DNA of 64,000 nucleotides from Propionibacteriaceae bacterium (GCA_905372155.1 CAJPNZ010000001.1:1-64000); one strand, 5' to 3'; counted from the stretch's first letter, positions 32,381 to 42,399 are shown. The notes: generated by a model not told the origin, from the sequence alone. Numbers and translations are program-made.

Positions 32381-33829
32381 ATGGCGAGGAAACATCTCCC
32401 CGACGAACTTTCCGATTCCGAATGGATTCTGGCCTTCCAGGGCCAGTGGCACCTTTTGAGTGACCTATCGTTCTCGGACCTGTTGCTGTGGGTTCCCGAG
32501 GACGACAGCCCCGGTTGTGAGGTATTCACGTGCATTGCCCAGATTCGTCCGGTGACCGGACCGACGGCGTTGGAGGACGACGTGATAGGGGAACAGATCG
32601 CCTATGAACTTGACCACCAGGTAGTGGTGGCCTACATGAGCCACGAGATCAGCGAAACCAGCGACAACGCGCTGTCCGCCGGCATCCCCGTGGACGTGTG
32701 GGCCATACCGATTCTCCGAGGAGGCCGTTGCATAGCGGTGCTGGAGCGTCACACCAATCAGATGGGTATGCGTGCCACCGGTCTTCTGGAGGAGAACTAC
32801 CTCGAGGCCGCGGACATCCTGACCAGCATGATCCTCGAGGGGGACTTCCCCTTGGCGCCGGTCTCCGACAAGGCCTTCGCCCCCCGGGTGTGTGACGGGG
32901 TTCTCCGGGTCCAGCCCGGTGGCCGGATCAGCTACGCGTCACCGAACGCGATCACCGCCTTCCGGCGGCTCGGCGCTCAGGGCGACATCGCGGATGAGGA
33001 TTTCACCACCCTGATCCGAAGCGTCATGCGGGGGGTCGAGTCCATGGGGCAGACCGTGCAGGCCGATCTGGCGGAACAGCGCAGCGTCGTTTTCGACGTG
33101 GAGCAGCCACGTGCATCCATGCGTGTGGTGGTGCTTCCGCTCGTGGTGCAGGACGAGCCGATGGGTTCCCTGATTCTATGCCGCGACACCACGGACCTGC
33201 GGAGCCGCGATCGCATGCTCGTGACCAAGGACGCCACCATCCGGGAGATTCACCACCGGGTCAAAAACAACCTCCAGACAGTGGCTGCCCTGCTGCGGAT
33301 GCAGGCCCGGCGGATCAGATCCGAAGAGGGCCGGGAGGCGTTGCAGGATGCTATGCGCAGGGTTTCATCCATAGCCGTCGTTCACGACATGTTGAGCCAC
33401 AACTTGGACGAGGACGTGATCTTCGATGGTGTGTGTGATCGCATTCTTCGTATGATCGGCGATCTTGCCGCCACTTCGGGAGCCGTCGAAGCAGTTCGTG
33501 TGGGTAGTTTCGGGGAAATCAGGGCCGAGACCGCCACGTCCCTGGCCATGATTATCACAGAGCTCTGCCAGAACGCTGTTGAACACGGTATGGACGGTGG
33601 GACGGGGCGCATCGAGGTAAGGCCCAAGGCGTCTGAGGACGAACTGGTCATCGACGTGGTCGACGACGGAGCGGGCCTGCCCGAAGGATTCACCCTCGGG
33701 CGTCAGACAAGCCTTGGCCTGGCAATCATCTCAACACTCGTCGGCGACCTGGGCGGGACGGTGGAGCTCGGGGATCGGGAAGACGGGCCCGGGGCGTGTG
33801 CCCATCTGGTGCTGCCCCCGATGTCGTGA
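32381..33829 (+). CDS. pdtaS: PdtaS-type sensor histidine kinase
   Basis: A 482-residue cytosolic histidine kinase. An N-terminal GAF-like domain (about 1-150) is followed by a PAS-like domain (about 165-290). The HisKA_2 dimerisation box IREIHHRVKNNLQTVAALLR contains the phospho-His (about 308). A HATPase_c domain follows, with TELCQNAVEH, VVDDGAGLPEG and SLGLAIISTLV. There is no membrane segment. In mycobacteria PdtaS phosphorylates the ANTAR-domain antiterminator PdtaR; no partner is in this window. ATG 32381 is chosen because upstream sequence is antisense to bL37. The gene lies between bL37 and whiB1, as in mycobacteria. Confidence 0.88.
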   Translation: MARKHLPDELSDSEWILAFQGQWHLLSDLSFSDLLLWVPEDDSPGCEVFTCIAQIRPVTGPTALEDDVIGEQIAYELDHQVVVAYMSHEISETSDNALSAGIPVDVWAIPILRGGRCIAVLERHTNQMGMRATGLLEENYLEAADILTSMILEGDFPLAPVSDKAFAPRVCDGVLRVQPGGRISYASPNAITAFRRLGAQGDIADEDFTTLIRSVMRGVESMGQTVQADLAEQRSVVFDVEQPRASMRVVVLPLVVQDEPMGSLILCRDTTDLRSRDRMLVTKDATIREIHHRVKNNLQTVAALLRMQARRIRSEEGREALQDAMRRVSSIAVVHDMLSHNLDEDVIFDGVCDRILRMIGDLAATSGAVEAVRVGSFGEIRAETATSLAMIITELCQNAVEHGMDGGTGRIEVRPKASEDELVIDVVDDGAGLPEGFTLGRQTSLGLAIISTLVGDLGGTVELGDREDGPGACAHLVLPPMS

Positions 33830-33929
33830 GTTCATCCCCGAAAATGAGGGCTGCAGAAACCTCATGACCTGCCCCGGTGAGGGACTGGCCCGCTCCGTGT
33901 CTTTCCGAGGAGAATCACTGCGGTGCGAC

Positions 33930-33954
33930 GACCCACCCGTGTGAGGGTCTTTCT
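33930..33954 (+). terminator. Possible terminator after pdtaS
   Basis: GACCC (33930-33934) and GGGTC (33945-33949) can pair, followed by TTTCT, about 100 nt after the pdtaS stop and before the convergent whiB1 stop. The stem is only 5 bp, so support is modest. Confidence 0.35.
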
Positions 33955-33985
33955 GGGCTCATTGCCGTGAAGATCCTCGCGCTTC

Positions 33986-34237
33986 TCAGCCGGCACGCAC
34001 CCGGGAACGGGCAGCGCGGCGTTTCATGGCTCGTCGCTCGTCCTCGCTCATGCCACCCCAAACACCATGGTCCTGGCCGGCATCCAGCGCCCAGTTGAGG
34101 CACTGGTCCTTGACCGCACAGCTCTGGCAGATCTTCTTGGCATCCTCGATCTGCTGGAGTGCAGGGCCGGTATTGCCGACAGGGAAGAACAGCTCCGGGT
34201 CCTCTGTCAGGCAGGCTGCCCTGTGGCGCCAGTCCAT
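33986..34237 (-). CDS. whiB1: WhiB-family Fe-S regulator (WhiB1-type)
   Basis: An 83-residue actinobacterial regulator that binds a 4Fe-4S cluster, senses nitric oxide or redox state, and acts with the primary sigma factor. The four ligands are C9, C37, C40 and C46 (RAAC, ICQSC, DQC). The GVWGG turn and a basic C-terminus (RRAMKRRAARSR) follow. ATG 34237 has AGGAG 8 nt upstream; GTG 34246 lies inside that site. Length and position next to pdtaS support WhiB1. Confidence 0.9.
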   Translation of the reverse strand: MDWRHRAACLTEDPELFFPVGNTGPALQQIEDAKKICQSCAVKDQCLNWALDAGQDHGVWGGMSEDERRAMKRRAARSRVRAG

Positions 34238-34355
34238 GAATGGCACTCCTTTTTCGGCTAGGTGATCTTTCGAGCGGATAGAACTTACTCCGGTCTACAG
34301 CAATAAACAACCCTGCCGCTCCGTGACAGTGCATGAGACCGAGGGAATTCAGACT

Positions 34356-35498
34356 TCAGCTCAAACGGCCGGCTCCCCCGGAGGGAGCCGCTGTGAACCA
34401 TGAAGGTTTCTGAAGGCCGGCCTTCTCGAAGGCGTCGTGAATGGCTGAGCCGATGTGCTCGGCCTGCCCTGTGGGGCACCACGCGATGATGCAGCCACCG
34501 AAGCCGCCACCCGTCATCCGGGCTCCAAGTGCTCCGTGCGCCAAGGCCGTCTCCACGGCGAGGTCGACAGTCGGCACCGTGATCTCGTAGTCCTCGCGCA
34601 TGGACGCGTGGGATTCGTTCAGCAGGGGAGGAATCTCGGCAAGGAGCCCCTTCCTGGCCAGATCCAGGGCAGCACAGGTCCGATCATTCTCACTGACCAC
34701 ATGTCGAACCCGCTTGCGCATTCGTGCGTCGGGGAGTTTTGACAGGGCCGCATCCAGATCTGTGACATCGCGCAGAGCCCTGACTCCGAGAATTGCGGCA
34801 GCCCGTTCGCAGGTGGCGCGACGTTCTCCGTACTCACCGTCGACGTGGCTGTGCGGGGTATGGGTGTCGAGAACCAGGATTTCAAACCCCTGTCCACGCA
34901 ACGGCAGAGGCACATCAGTGGTTTCAAGAGTGCGGCAGTCGAGGAAGAGCCCGTGGCCGGTCCTGCAGAGAGTGCTGGCTGCTTGGTCCAAGATGCCAGT
35001 GGGAGCGCCAACGTAGGCGTTTTCCGCCCGCTGTGCAAGCCGGGCGCGTTCCATTGGGGCGATGTCGAGACCGAAGAGATCGCAGGCCGCGGCCATGACC
35101 GCGCACTCGATCGCTGCGGAACTGGACAGACCCGCCCCGAGAGGCACATCCGAGGTGAGCACCAGGTTGACCGCGCCCACCCGGTGTCCCGCCTCGCGCA
35201 GTGCCCACAGCACCCCGGCCAGATAGGCCGCCCAGCCCCCGCCGCCGGGATTGAGACCCGACAGCGGAAGTTCCACGGTTTCCGAGAGATCCATGGCGTG
35301 CATGACGATCAAGTCGTCGTCGCGACGCCCCGCTGCGACGAGGGCGCGCTGTTCCAGCGCGAAGGGCAGGACGAAACCGTCGTTGTAGTCGGTGTGTTCG
35401 CCGATCAGGTTCACCCGCCCGGGGGCGAACCAGATTCCCTCCGGTACGGAGCCCACCAATTTCCGGTAGCAGGTGGTCAGTTTCTCAGCGATGTCCAT
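34356..35498 (-). CDS. galK: Galactokinase
   Basis: A 380-residue GHMP kinase that phosphorylates galactose at C1 in the Leloir pathway. Motifs: GRVNLIGEHTDYNDGFVLP (galactokinase signature), the ATP loop LTSDVPLGAGLSSSAAIECA, a catalytic Asp region GILDQAAS, and the C-terminal GARMTGGGFGGCIIA. No other galactose genes are nearby. An 8-bp hairpin (CGGCTCCC/GGGAGCCG, 34370-34390) lies in the last codons and may contribute to transcription end. The gene starts 92 nt after the kgd stop. Confidence 0.93.
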   Translation of the reverse strand: MDIAEKLTTCYRKLVGSVPEGIWFAPGRVNLIGEHTDYNDGFVLPFALEQRALVAAGRRDDDLIVMHAMDLSETVELPLSGLNPGGGGWAAYLAGVLWALREAGHRVGAVNLVLTSDVPLGAGLSSSAAIECAVMAAACDLFGLDIAPMERARLAQRAENAYVGAPTGILDQAASTLCRTGHGLFLDCRTLETTDVPLPLRGQGFEILVLDTHTPHSHVDGEYGERRATCERAAAILGVRALRDVTDLDAALSKLPDARMRKRVRHVVSENDRTCAALDLARKGLLAEIPPLLNESHASMREDYEITVPTVDLAVETALAHGALGARMTGGGFGGCIIAWCPTGQAEHIGSAIHDAFEKAGLQKPSWFTAAPSGGAGRLS

Positions 35499-35590
35499 GG
35501 TTCACCATCTTCCTCGAGTCCCGGGTCTTGCTGGTTGGGTGGGGGTTTTCCCGGCGGAGGAGACGTGCCTGCCACCGGAAAACATCGTCC

Positions 35591-38500
35591 TCACGCCCCG
35601 AAGGCGCTGTTCATCAGATCCGTGGTCTGCTGCTGGTGAACCTTCATGGAACCGACCGACGGGGCGGAGGACCACGGTCGTGCCACCCGGTGCATGCGCA
35701 GTGGAAGGTCGGTGTGGTTCGCCACGGAATTCGGCAGGTGCACAGAGATGAACGGCCATGGCCCCTGGTTGGCGGGCTCGTCCTGGACGAACCGGATGTC
35801 GGTGACGTGGCGGTAGCGTTCCAGCACCTTGGCCATCTCGGCTCCGGGCAGCGGATAGAGACGCTCCAAGGAGATGATTGCCACCTTGCCGTCGAGACCG
35901 AACTTCTCCCGATTGGTCACGAGTTCCCAGCGGATCTTGCCGGAGCAGATCAGCAGGCGGGTGACCTCGGACGGATCCGTGATCGTCGGGTCGTCCAGCA
36001 CCGGATGCCAGGCCCCCGATGTGAACTCCTCCGGCAGAGAGGCTGCTGCCTTGCTGCGCAGCATCGACTTCGGGGTCGCCACCACGACCGGGCGGTGGTA
36101 GTTCACGTAGGCGTGCTGGCGCAGCAGGTGGAAATAGCTTGCCGCCGTCGACGGCTGGCTGACGGCGAGGGCGTTCTCGGCGCACAGCTGCAGCCAGCGT
36201 TCGATGCGTGCGGAGCTGTGGTCCGGGCCCTGCCCCTCGAAACCGTGCGGCAGCAGCAGCACCACGCCGGACTTCTGGTCCCACTTCGCCTGCCCGGACA
36301 CGACGAACTCGTCGGCGATGATCTGGGCGCCGTTGGCGAAGTCTCCGAACTGCGCCTCCCACAACACCAGGGCGTCCGGCCGGGCCACCGAGTAGCCGTA
36401 TTCGAAACCCATGGCCGCGTACTCGCTGAGCAGCGAGTCGTAGACATCGAAGGTGGCTTGGTCGTCGCTCAGGTGTTTCAGGGGCACCCAGGCCTCGTTG
36501 GTGACGCGGTCGACGATGGCCGCGAACCGTTGCGAGAAGGTCCCACGGCGCGAATCCTGCCCGGTCAGCCGGACGGGCCGCCCCTCCATCAGCAGCGAAC
36601 CGATGGCGAGCAGCTCGGCCGTCGCCCAGTCGATGGGGCCGTTGAGGATCTGATCGGCCCGGCGTTTCAGCTGGGGCAACACCTTCGGATGTGGGGTGAA
36701 ACCCTCCGGGAGGGCGGTGTGCACCTCGCTGATCCGGTGCAGCATCTCCGGTGTGATCTCGGTGAGCCGGTGCCCCTGCTTCGTCGGATAGTAGGGCACC
36801 CTCGTGTACTCCTCGATCACCGCGTCGGTGTTCTTGGCGTCACGGGCCTCCTTGAACACGTTCTCCAGACGGGCCCTGAACTTGTCCATCACGTCCTCGG
36901 CGTCGGACACGGAGATGTCGCCGCGCCCGATCAGGGCCTCGGTGTACAGGCGCCTGACGGAGCGTTTCTGTTCGATCAGGTCGTACATCTTGGGCTGCGT
37001 GAAACTCGGATCATCACCCTCGTTGTGGCCGCGGCGCCTGTAGCAGACCAGATCGATCACGACGTCCTTGTGGAACTGCTGCCGATAGGCGAAGGCCAGC
37101 CGGGCAGCCCGGATGCAGGAATCTGGATCGTCGCCGTTGATGTGCAGCACCGGGGCGGAGATGGCCTTGGCGACGTCCGTGCAGTAGGTGGAGGTGCGCG
37201 ATTCGATGGGGGCCGTTGTGAATCCCACCTGGTTGTTGACCACGATGTGGATGGTGCCGCCGGTCTTGTAACCACGCAGCTGGCTCATCTGCAAGGTCTC
37301 GAAGATGACCCCCTGTCCGCAGAAGGCCGCGTCGCCGTGCAGAAGGAGCGGTAGGACCGGGAAGTCGTCCCTCCCTATCATGTCCTGTTTCGCCCGGGCG
37401 ATTCCCTGGAGAACCGGATTGACCGCCTCAAGGTGAGAAGGGTTGGCTGCAACGGAGGTCTTGATGGTGGCCCCGTTGCTGGCGACGAACTCGCCTTCCG
37501 AGCCCAGGTGATACTTGACATCGCCGGTTCCGGAGACATCAATGGTGCCCGCGAATTCGTGGAAAATCTGGGCGTAGTCCTTGCCGACGATGTTTGACAG
37601 CACGTTGAGGCGGCCACGGTGCGGCATACCGATGCACACCTCGTCGAGTTGCTCGTTCGCTGCTTGCTGGCAGATCTCGTCCAGCAGGACGATGACGGAT
37701 TCACTGCCCTCCAGGGAGAAGCGTTTCTGTCCGACGAACTTGGTTTGCAGGAAGGTTTCGAAGACCTCGGCCTCGTTCAGCTTGTCGAGCGCGTGCATGT
37801 GTTCTTGATGCGTGAGGGCTTGGCGTGGTATCTCGATGCGATCCTGGAACCACTTGCGCTGCTGGGGATCCGCGATGTGCATGTACTCGACGGCCACGGT
37901 TCGGCAGTAGGAGTCCTGCAAAATTGCGCGGATATCTCGCAGCGAGCGGTAGACCCTCTCCTGTCCGCCGAAGGTACCGACGGCGAACTCGCGGTCCAGG
38001 TCCCAGATGGACAGGCCATGGGTTTCCAGTCGCAGGTCCTCGTGCGAGCGTTGCCGGTATTCCAGAGGGTCGGTGTCGGCCACCAGGTGTCCCACCGAAC
38101 GGTAGGCGTTGATGAGTTCCAGCACACGTCCCTGTTTCGCAACCTGGTTCTCGCGGTGGGTGGAGACGTCGACGCTCCACCTCAATGGTTCATAGGGTAT
38201 GCGCAGGGCCTCGAAGATCTTGTCGTAGAAGCCCTGTTCCCCGAGCAACAGCTGGTGGATGATCTTCAGGAACTCACCTGATTGGGCACCTTGGATCACG
38301 CGGTGATCATAGGTGGATGTGAGCGTCGTGACCTTGGAGATTCCGAAGTCGTCGACATGAAACAAGGAAGTTCCTTGGAACTCCGCTGGATAGTCGATGC
38401 TCCCAACCCCCAGGATCATTCCCTGCCCGTTCATCAGGCGGGGTACGGAATGATTCGTCCCGATGCCCCCGGGATTGGTGATGGTGGCTGTGGTTCCGGC

Positions 38501-39286
38501 GAAGTCCGCCACCATGAGTTTCCCGGAGCGCGCCTTGGCAATGATCTTTTCGTAGTCGGCCCAGAACTGGGCGAAATTGAGTTTCTCGCATCCCTTGATG
38601 TTGGGAACGAGGAGCTGGCGGGTGCCGTCCGATTTCTTGAGGTCGATGGCGATCCCCAGGTTGATCGCGGGATTCTCGATCAACGTCGGCTTGCCGTTGA
38701 TCACGTCGTAGGAGTTGTTCATCGCAGGCACTGCCTTCAGCGCTTGGATCATCGCGTAGGCGATCAGGTGGGTGAAGCTGACCTTGCCGCCCTTGGACGT
38801 TTTCAGGAAGTTGTTGATCCCGGTGCGCTGGTCGATCACGAGTTTCATGGGCACGGAACGCACGGAGGTGGCGGTGGGCACGCTCAACGAAGCATCCATG
38901 TTCTTCGCGGTGCGCATCGGGGCCCCGCGAAGCACGGTCAGGCGGGGCGCCACGGCGGAAGGCTCAGGACGTAGGGAAGGATTCGGGGCATTTGCTGACA
39001 GACCGGCCCCGGTGCCCGGGGTGGAGGGGGATTCCCTGGTGGGCTTGACCGATTCCACCCTCGGCTGGTTTCCCTCTTGCCGAGAGGCGCGTTCCTGCGG
39101 GGGAGAGGAGGGATGGTCGCTCTGCGCCAAGGGGGCGGGGACCGTGTTCGTGGGGGTGGTTTTGTCCTTGAAGAAGGCCTGCCATGATTCGTCCACGGAC
39201 GAGGGGTCCTTCTCCCAGGCCTCCCGCATCTCGTCGATCAACCAGGAATTCGCGCCAAATGCATTATGTGAGTCAGGTGTCGACAT
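35591..39286 (-). CDS. kgd: Multifunctional 2-oxoglutarate dehydrogenase E1/E2 (Kgd/OdhA)
   Basis: A 1,231-residue actinobacterial fusion for the TCA step from 2-oxoglutarate to succinyl-CoA or succinic semialdehyde. The N-terminal segment SWLIDEMREAWEKDPSSVDE is followed by a Pro/Ser-rich linker (about 45-115). An acyltransferase (E2-like) domain (about 120-350) contains TYDHRVIQGAQSGEFL. Thiamine-dependent E1 comprises GMPHRGRLNVLSNI, HGDAAFCGQGVIFETL, and NGDDPDSCIRAARLAF. There is no lipoyl domain, as usual for this fusion, so it must use the lipoyl domain of another E2. In relatives it is inhibited by the FHA protein OdhI/GarA, not in this window. The gene is monocistronic or upstream of galK. 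Confidence 0.93.
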   Translation of the reverse strand: MSTPDSHNAFGANSWLIDEMREAWEKDPSSVDESWQAFFKDKTTPTNTVPAPLAQSDHPSSPPQERASRQEGNQPRVESVKPTRESPSTPGTGAGLSANAPNPSLRPEPSAVAPRLTVLRGAPMRTAKNMDASLSVPTATSVRSVPMKLVIDQRTGINNFLKTSKGGKVSFTHLIAYAMIQALKAVPAMNNSYDVINGKPTLIENPAINLGIAIDLKKSDGTRQLLVPNIKGCEKLNFAQFWADYEKIIAKARSGKLMVADFAGTTATITNPGGIGTNHSVPRLMNGQGMILGVGSIDYPAEFQGTSLFHVDDFGISKVTTLTSTYDHRVIQGAQSGEFLKIIHQLLLGEQGFYDKIFEALRIPYEPLRWSVDVSTHRENQVAKQGRVLELINAYRSVGHLVADTDPLEYRQRSHEDLRLETHGLSIWDLDREFAVGTFGGQERVYRSLRDIRAILQDSYCRTVAVEYMHIADPQQRKWFQDRIEIPRQALTHQEHMHALDKLNEAEVFETFLQTKFVGQKRFSLEGSESVIVLLDEICQQAANEQLDEVCIGMPHRGRLNVLSNIVGKDYAQIFHEFAGTIDVSGTGDVKYHLGSEGEFVASNGATIKTSVAANPSHLEAVNPVLQGIARAKQDMIGRDDFPVLPLLLHGDAAFCGQGVIFETLQMSQLRGYKTGGTIHIVVNNQVGFTTAPIESRTSTYCTDVAKAISAPVLHINGDDPDSCIRAARLAFAYRQQFHKDVVIDLVCYRRRGHNEGDDPSFTQPKMYDLIEQKRSVRRLYTEALIGRGDISVSDAEDVMDKFRARLENVFKEARDAKNTDAVIEEYTRVPYYPTKQGHRLTEITPEMLHRISEVHTALPEGFTPHPKVLPQLKRRADQILNGPIDWATAELLAIGSLLMEGRPVRLTGQDSRRGTFSQRFAAIVDRVTNEAWVPLKHLSDDQATFDVYDSLLSEYAAMGFEYGYSVARPDALVLWEAQFGDFANGAQIIADEFVVSGQAKWDQKSGVVLLLPHGFEGQGPDHSSARIERWLQLCAENALAVSQPSTAASYFHLLRQHAYVNYHRPVVVATPKSMLRSKAAASLPEEFTSGAWHPVLDDPTITDPSEVTRLLICSGKIRWELVTNREKFGLDGKVAIISLERLYPLPGAEMAKVLERYRHVTDIRFVQDEPANQGPWPFISVHLPNSVANHTDLPLRMHRVARPWSSAPSVGSMKVHQQQTTDLMNSAFGA

Positions 39287-39360
39287 CTTCGCCAGTGGCC
39301 GTTGCCACGATCCCCTTACTTGAGACTACTGCTTGGGCGTCAGGCTTCTTCGCCCAGTGG

Positions 39361-40863
39361 TCAGCTTAGCGAACTTCGGTCGGGGTGGCCGGGGTTTGGA
39401 CGGGAGGTGGCGCGCCATGCGAGTCCTGCCGAGAAACCTGCCAGGAGCACGAGAAGCGTGTTGCGCATCACCAGGGTGGAGGATTCAAAGCCGGAGCCGT
39501 TGGGGATTGCCATGATGCCCAAGGTCCCCCAAGGATAGGTGTACTGGGTGAGCACTGCCACGATCACCAGACCGGTCGCCAGTATCCGGCGAGGGCGTCG
39601 TAACCATGGACTGGTGCCAAGGGCGAGCAGAGCGGCCAACGGTCCTGCCAGCCACTGGACGTACTGCGTGGACAGGGTTTTGTTCGCGATCACGGTGGCG
39701 AGCACCACGGCCAGTACTGACAGCAGGATGGCCTGGGTCAGATTCTCGTTGTTTGAGCGGAAATTGCGGAGCAACCTCCACGTGAGCGCCGCGGTGAGCA
39801 GGATCGATCCCGCTGTGAGGAAGGTCGACAACCCGAGAAGGACATCGACGGCCGGTCCTTGAAATTCGATGGCGTTGTATTTGCTGAGCGCTACCTGCCA
39901 AGTCGGGTTGGTGGTGAACGTGCGTAGGAACACGAGTGCCGTTGCGGGTACCGACTCCATCTGGAGCCCTCGGTTCGACTGCCAGACCATGGGGGATGCG
40001 GATCGGGACCAGCCACCGATCAGGAGCGAGGCGAGACCCAGTGAGAACCCAGCGACGATGAAACCGATCAGTCGGAATCGCCCTTTTCCTGTACGCAGGG
40101 GTACAGGGGCTGACATCGGGGCGATCAGCAGGGCCGGCCAGAGCTTTATCGCCGCTCCGAGGCCGATCAGACCCCCCGAGACCGCAGGATGACGATTCAA
40201 CCAGAGGCAGGCCAGTGCAACGGCTGCGGCTGTCAGCATGTCGAAGCGGAACCACACGATGGGGCCGCAGGCGCCTATGAACAGGATCCAGAAAACCGTG
40301 GCACTCACTGAGCCGTACCTGAAGAGCATCGCCGCCACGACTCCGTCGAGCAGGAGCATCGCTGAGGCGAAGACTGGAAGCCAGGAATTGAAGGCGGTGG
40401 CGCGATAGGGCAGGGAAGCGGTGAACCAGACCGCGACGAGCAGGACGACAAGGGCGAGTCCCCCGACGAGAGCAGGTTTCCTGTGCCCACGGCTCCACAG
40501 TACGGTGATGGGAACGATGCCGATCAGAGCTCCCCCGAGCAGGAGGAAGGGCAACCACCACGGGTGGCCTCCCCCGAGGGTGTAGAGAAACTCAAGGAAC
40601 CAGACAGCGGGAAGCGGGTATTCCGTCATCACACCGGCCCCCGCCATGGCCGCGGCGCACTGCGAATTTTGGCCCCCGTCCCCGAGCAGGCACCAGAGCC
40701 AGTACCCGTAGTAACTGACGTCGTTCTGGACGAAGGACACGTGAGGGATCTTCCACAGCAAGACGTTGAACGCACGGGTCGCTGCGAAAACAAGCGTGAG
40801 CGCCACGGCCCATTTGATGCGGTAGGAGCGCTTGATGGATGTTGTTGTTGTGGCCTCGGTCAA
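39361..40863 (-). CDS. Polytopic GT87-like mannosyltransferase/glycosyltransferase
   Basis: A 500-residue integral membrane protein with about ten to twelve helices. An N-terminal extracytoplasmic loop contains NDVSYYGYWLWCLLGDG and MTEYPLPAVWFLE, and the middle has GGLIGLGAAIKLWPALLIAP. This matches DUF2029/GT87 polyprenyl-phosphomannose-dependent mannosyltransferases of actinobacteria, which build cell-envelope glycolipids. The start is TTG 40863 with AGGGGG 7 nt upstream; the longer frame runs into tRNA-Arg and is a shadow. The gene lies 50 nt downstream of the tRNA and could be co-transcribed. The exact acceptor is unknown. Confidence 0.75.
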   Translation of the reverse strand: MTEATTTTSIKRSYRIKWAVALTLVFAATRAFNVLLWKIPHVSFVQNDVSYYGYWLWCLLGDGGQNSQCAAAMAGAGVMTEYPLPAVWFLEFLYTLGGGHPWWLPFLLLGGALIGIVPITVLWSRGHRKPALVGGLALVVLLVAVWFTASLPYRATAFNSWLPVFASAMLLLDGVVAAMLFRYGSVSATVFWILFIGACGPIVWFRFDMLTAAAVALACLWLNRHPAVSGGLIGLGAAIKLWPALLIAPMSAPVPLRTGKGRFRLIGFIVAGFSLGLASLLIGGWSRSASPMVWQSNRGLQMESVPATALVFLRTFTTNPTWQVALSKYNAIEFQGPAVDVLLGLSTFLTAGSILLTAALTWRLLRNFRSNNENLTQAILLSVLAVVLATVIANKTLSTQYVQWLAGPLAALLALGTSPWLRRPRRILATGLVIVAVLTQYTYPWGTLGIMAIPNGSGFESSTLVMRNTLLVLLAGFSAGLAWRATSRPNPGHPDRSSLS

Positions 40864-40912
40864 GCGCGGACCCCCTGGAATTCTGGGCTCGCCGGTCACG
40901 CCGGCCGTCAAG

Positions 40913-40984
40913 CGCCCCCGCGAGGATTCGAACCTCGGCACCCGCCTCCGGAGGGCGGTGCTCTATCCCCTGAGCTACGGGGGC
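40913..40984 (-). tRNA. tRNA-Arg (anticodon CCG)
   Basis: A 72-nt cloverleaf on the minus strand: acceptor GCCCCCG/CGGGGGC, D arm TAGCTCAGGGGATAGAGCA, anticodon stem CCGCC/GGCGG with loop CTCCGGA (anticodon CCG, reading CGG), and T arm CGAGG/CCTCG with TTCGAAT. CCA is not encoded. Confidence 0.95.
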
Positions 40985-41170
40985 TTCGACGTGCGAAAGG
41001 CTAGCACGAACCCGGAGGCCCGGGACAACTTGGAGGTTCTGGGGTGGCGTTGAACCGATCAAGCACGGTTGTGCACCGGGCCAGGTGAGCCGGGTTCCTG
41101 GCGAAACAGTAATCGCAGGGTGCTGCCGGCCCAGGGCGTTCTCGCCACCAATGGCGTCCCGAGGTGTGGG

Positions 41171-42155
41171 TCAGGCCACGGTGAAGTTTCGGATGCTGAT
41201 ACCAGCAGGAGGCATCACCAGTTTCGCGCGTTCCGCATCGGGCTCCCGGATCCTACGGATCATCAGTTCCCCGGCGAGGGTTCCTTGGCGTTCGGTCTTG
41301 AGGCCCACCGAGGTCAGGGAGATGGCACGGTTGTGGGCCAGAAAGGCGTCGTCGATGGTCGCGATGGCCAGTTCCCCCGGGACCGCGATCCGCCAGGACC
41401 GCACCAGTGCCAGAGCTCCGAGCGCGGCCAGGTCGTTGCCCGCGAAGAGCGCGGTTGGGCGAGGCCCGGGACCGGTCAGGAGACGCTCGGCGGCCGCGAA
41501 GCCCCCGTCGTCGGTAGTGTCGCACGACTCCGCCATGATGTGCCCGGACAGCTCGTGGGAACGCATGCGTTCCTCGTAGGCCCGGCGCCGGATCGGGAAG
41601 GCGCCCGTTCCGGGGCCGCTGATGTGGGCGATCCTCCGGTGACCGAGCCCCAGTAGGTGATCCATGGTCAGGGTGGCGGCTGCGTGATCGTCGGGGACCA
41701 CCACGTCCAGGTCCGAGAGGTCGAATTCGTGGTTTCCGGCGACCACCGTCGGTATGCACCGCATGGCGCTGGCGAGGGCCGGGGTCACGTGCATGGTCCC
41801 GGCCAGAACCAGCCCGTCAACCTGGCCCTCGGTGAAGGCCTTCACCGGGCGTTCGCGGAGTCCCTGCTCGGCCCGGATGCCGCCCACGAGCATGAAATAC
41901 CCGTGGCGGTCCAGGACGCCGGCCAGCCCCGTCAGGAACTCTCCGTGCCATGGCCGCCTGACGTCGTTGCCGAGCACCCCGATGACCTGCTGTGGTTGCG
42001 GGTCAGGTTCCTGACCGCGGTGTTCGGGCGGTAGTCGAGTTCGCGGATGGCCTGCGCGATCGCGTCGCAGGTGCGGTCGGTGATCCGGTCCGGCAGGTAT
42101 CGCGAAACGGTGGATTTGAAACCCTTGCTCGCAAGGCCGCGTCGCGGATCGTGGC
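41171..42155 (-). pseudogene. LacI-family regulator with two frameshifts in the DNA-binding region
   Basis: The effector-binding part is open and typical: QQVIGVLGNDVRRPWHGEFL, VDGLVLAGTM, LGLGHRRIAHISGPG, and PTALFAGNDLAALGALAL. The N-terminal helix-turn-helix is split over three frames. ATIRDAALRARVSN (from about 42155) is in one frame, STVSRYLPDRITDR to YRPNTAVRNLTRN in a second, and the remainder in a third. The breaks lie at about 42112-42118 (one base missing) and 41990-42002. As written, no intact repressor can be made. It is divergent from the damaged sugar transporter. Either the gene is decaying or the assembly has indels here. Confidence 0.8.
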
Positions 42156-42200
42156 CCTGTCGGCGGGACGTTGTGAACTGGGATGATCCCGGTCGGAGGG

Positions 42201-42244
42201 TTGACAACGGAGTTGAGATTAGCAAGGTATTGGGACCGGTCCCA
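42201..42244 (+). promoter_or_regulatory. LacI-type operator with nearby promoter elements
   Basis: TGGGACCGGTCCCA (42231-42244) is a perfect 14-bp palindrome, close to the TGGGAGCGCTCCCA operator known for actinobacterial CebR/CelR-type LacI regulators. TTGACA (42201-42206) lies upstream, though a clear -10 at the right distance is missing. It sits between the LacI-type gene and the sugar transporter, as expected for local control. Confidence 0.6.
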
Positions 42245-42399
42245 GATTTGTGCGAACAAACTTCGGAGGTCTGAGAAGGCCCTACGGGGAAACCCGAGAG
42301 CAGCGACGATAGCCCAGCCAGGCAAGTGCTCATTCAGGGAGTGCCTACCACCCCACCCTGCCTCCGAACGAACCCGGTCCCCATGGCCACAGGCTTGGT

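Noticed and set aside
35528..37354. 608-residue frame antisense to kgd
   Set aside because: Antisense shadow of a strongly conserved gene; no motif, and composition follows kgd codon positions.
40864..40941. N-terminal extension of the GT87-like protein into tRNA-Arg
   Set aside because: The residues (PRFESSRGRL) are the usual translation of a tRNA T-arm; TTG 40863 has a good ribosome-binding site.
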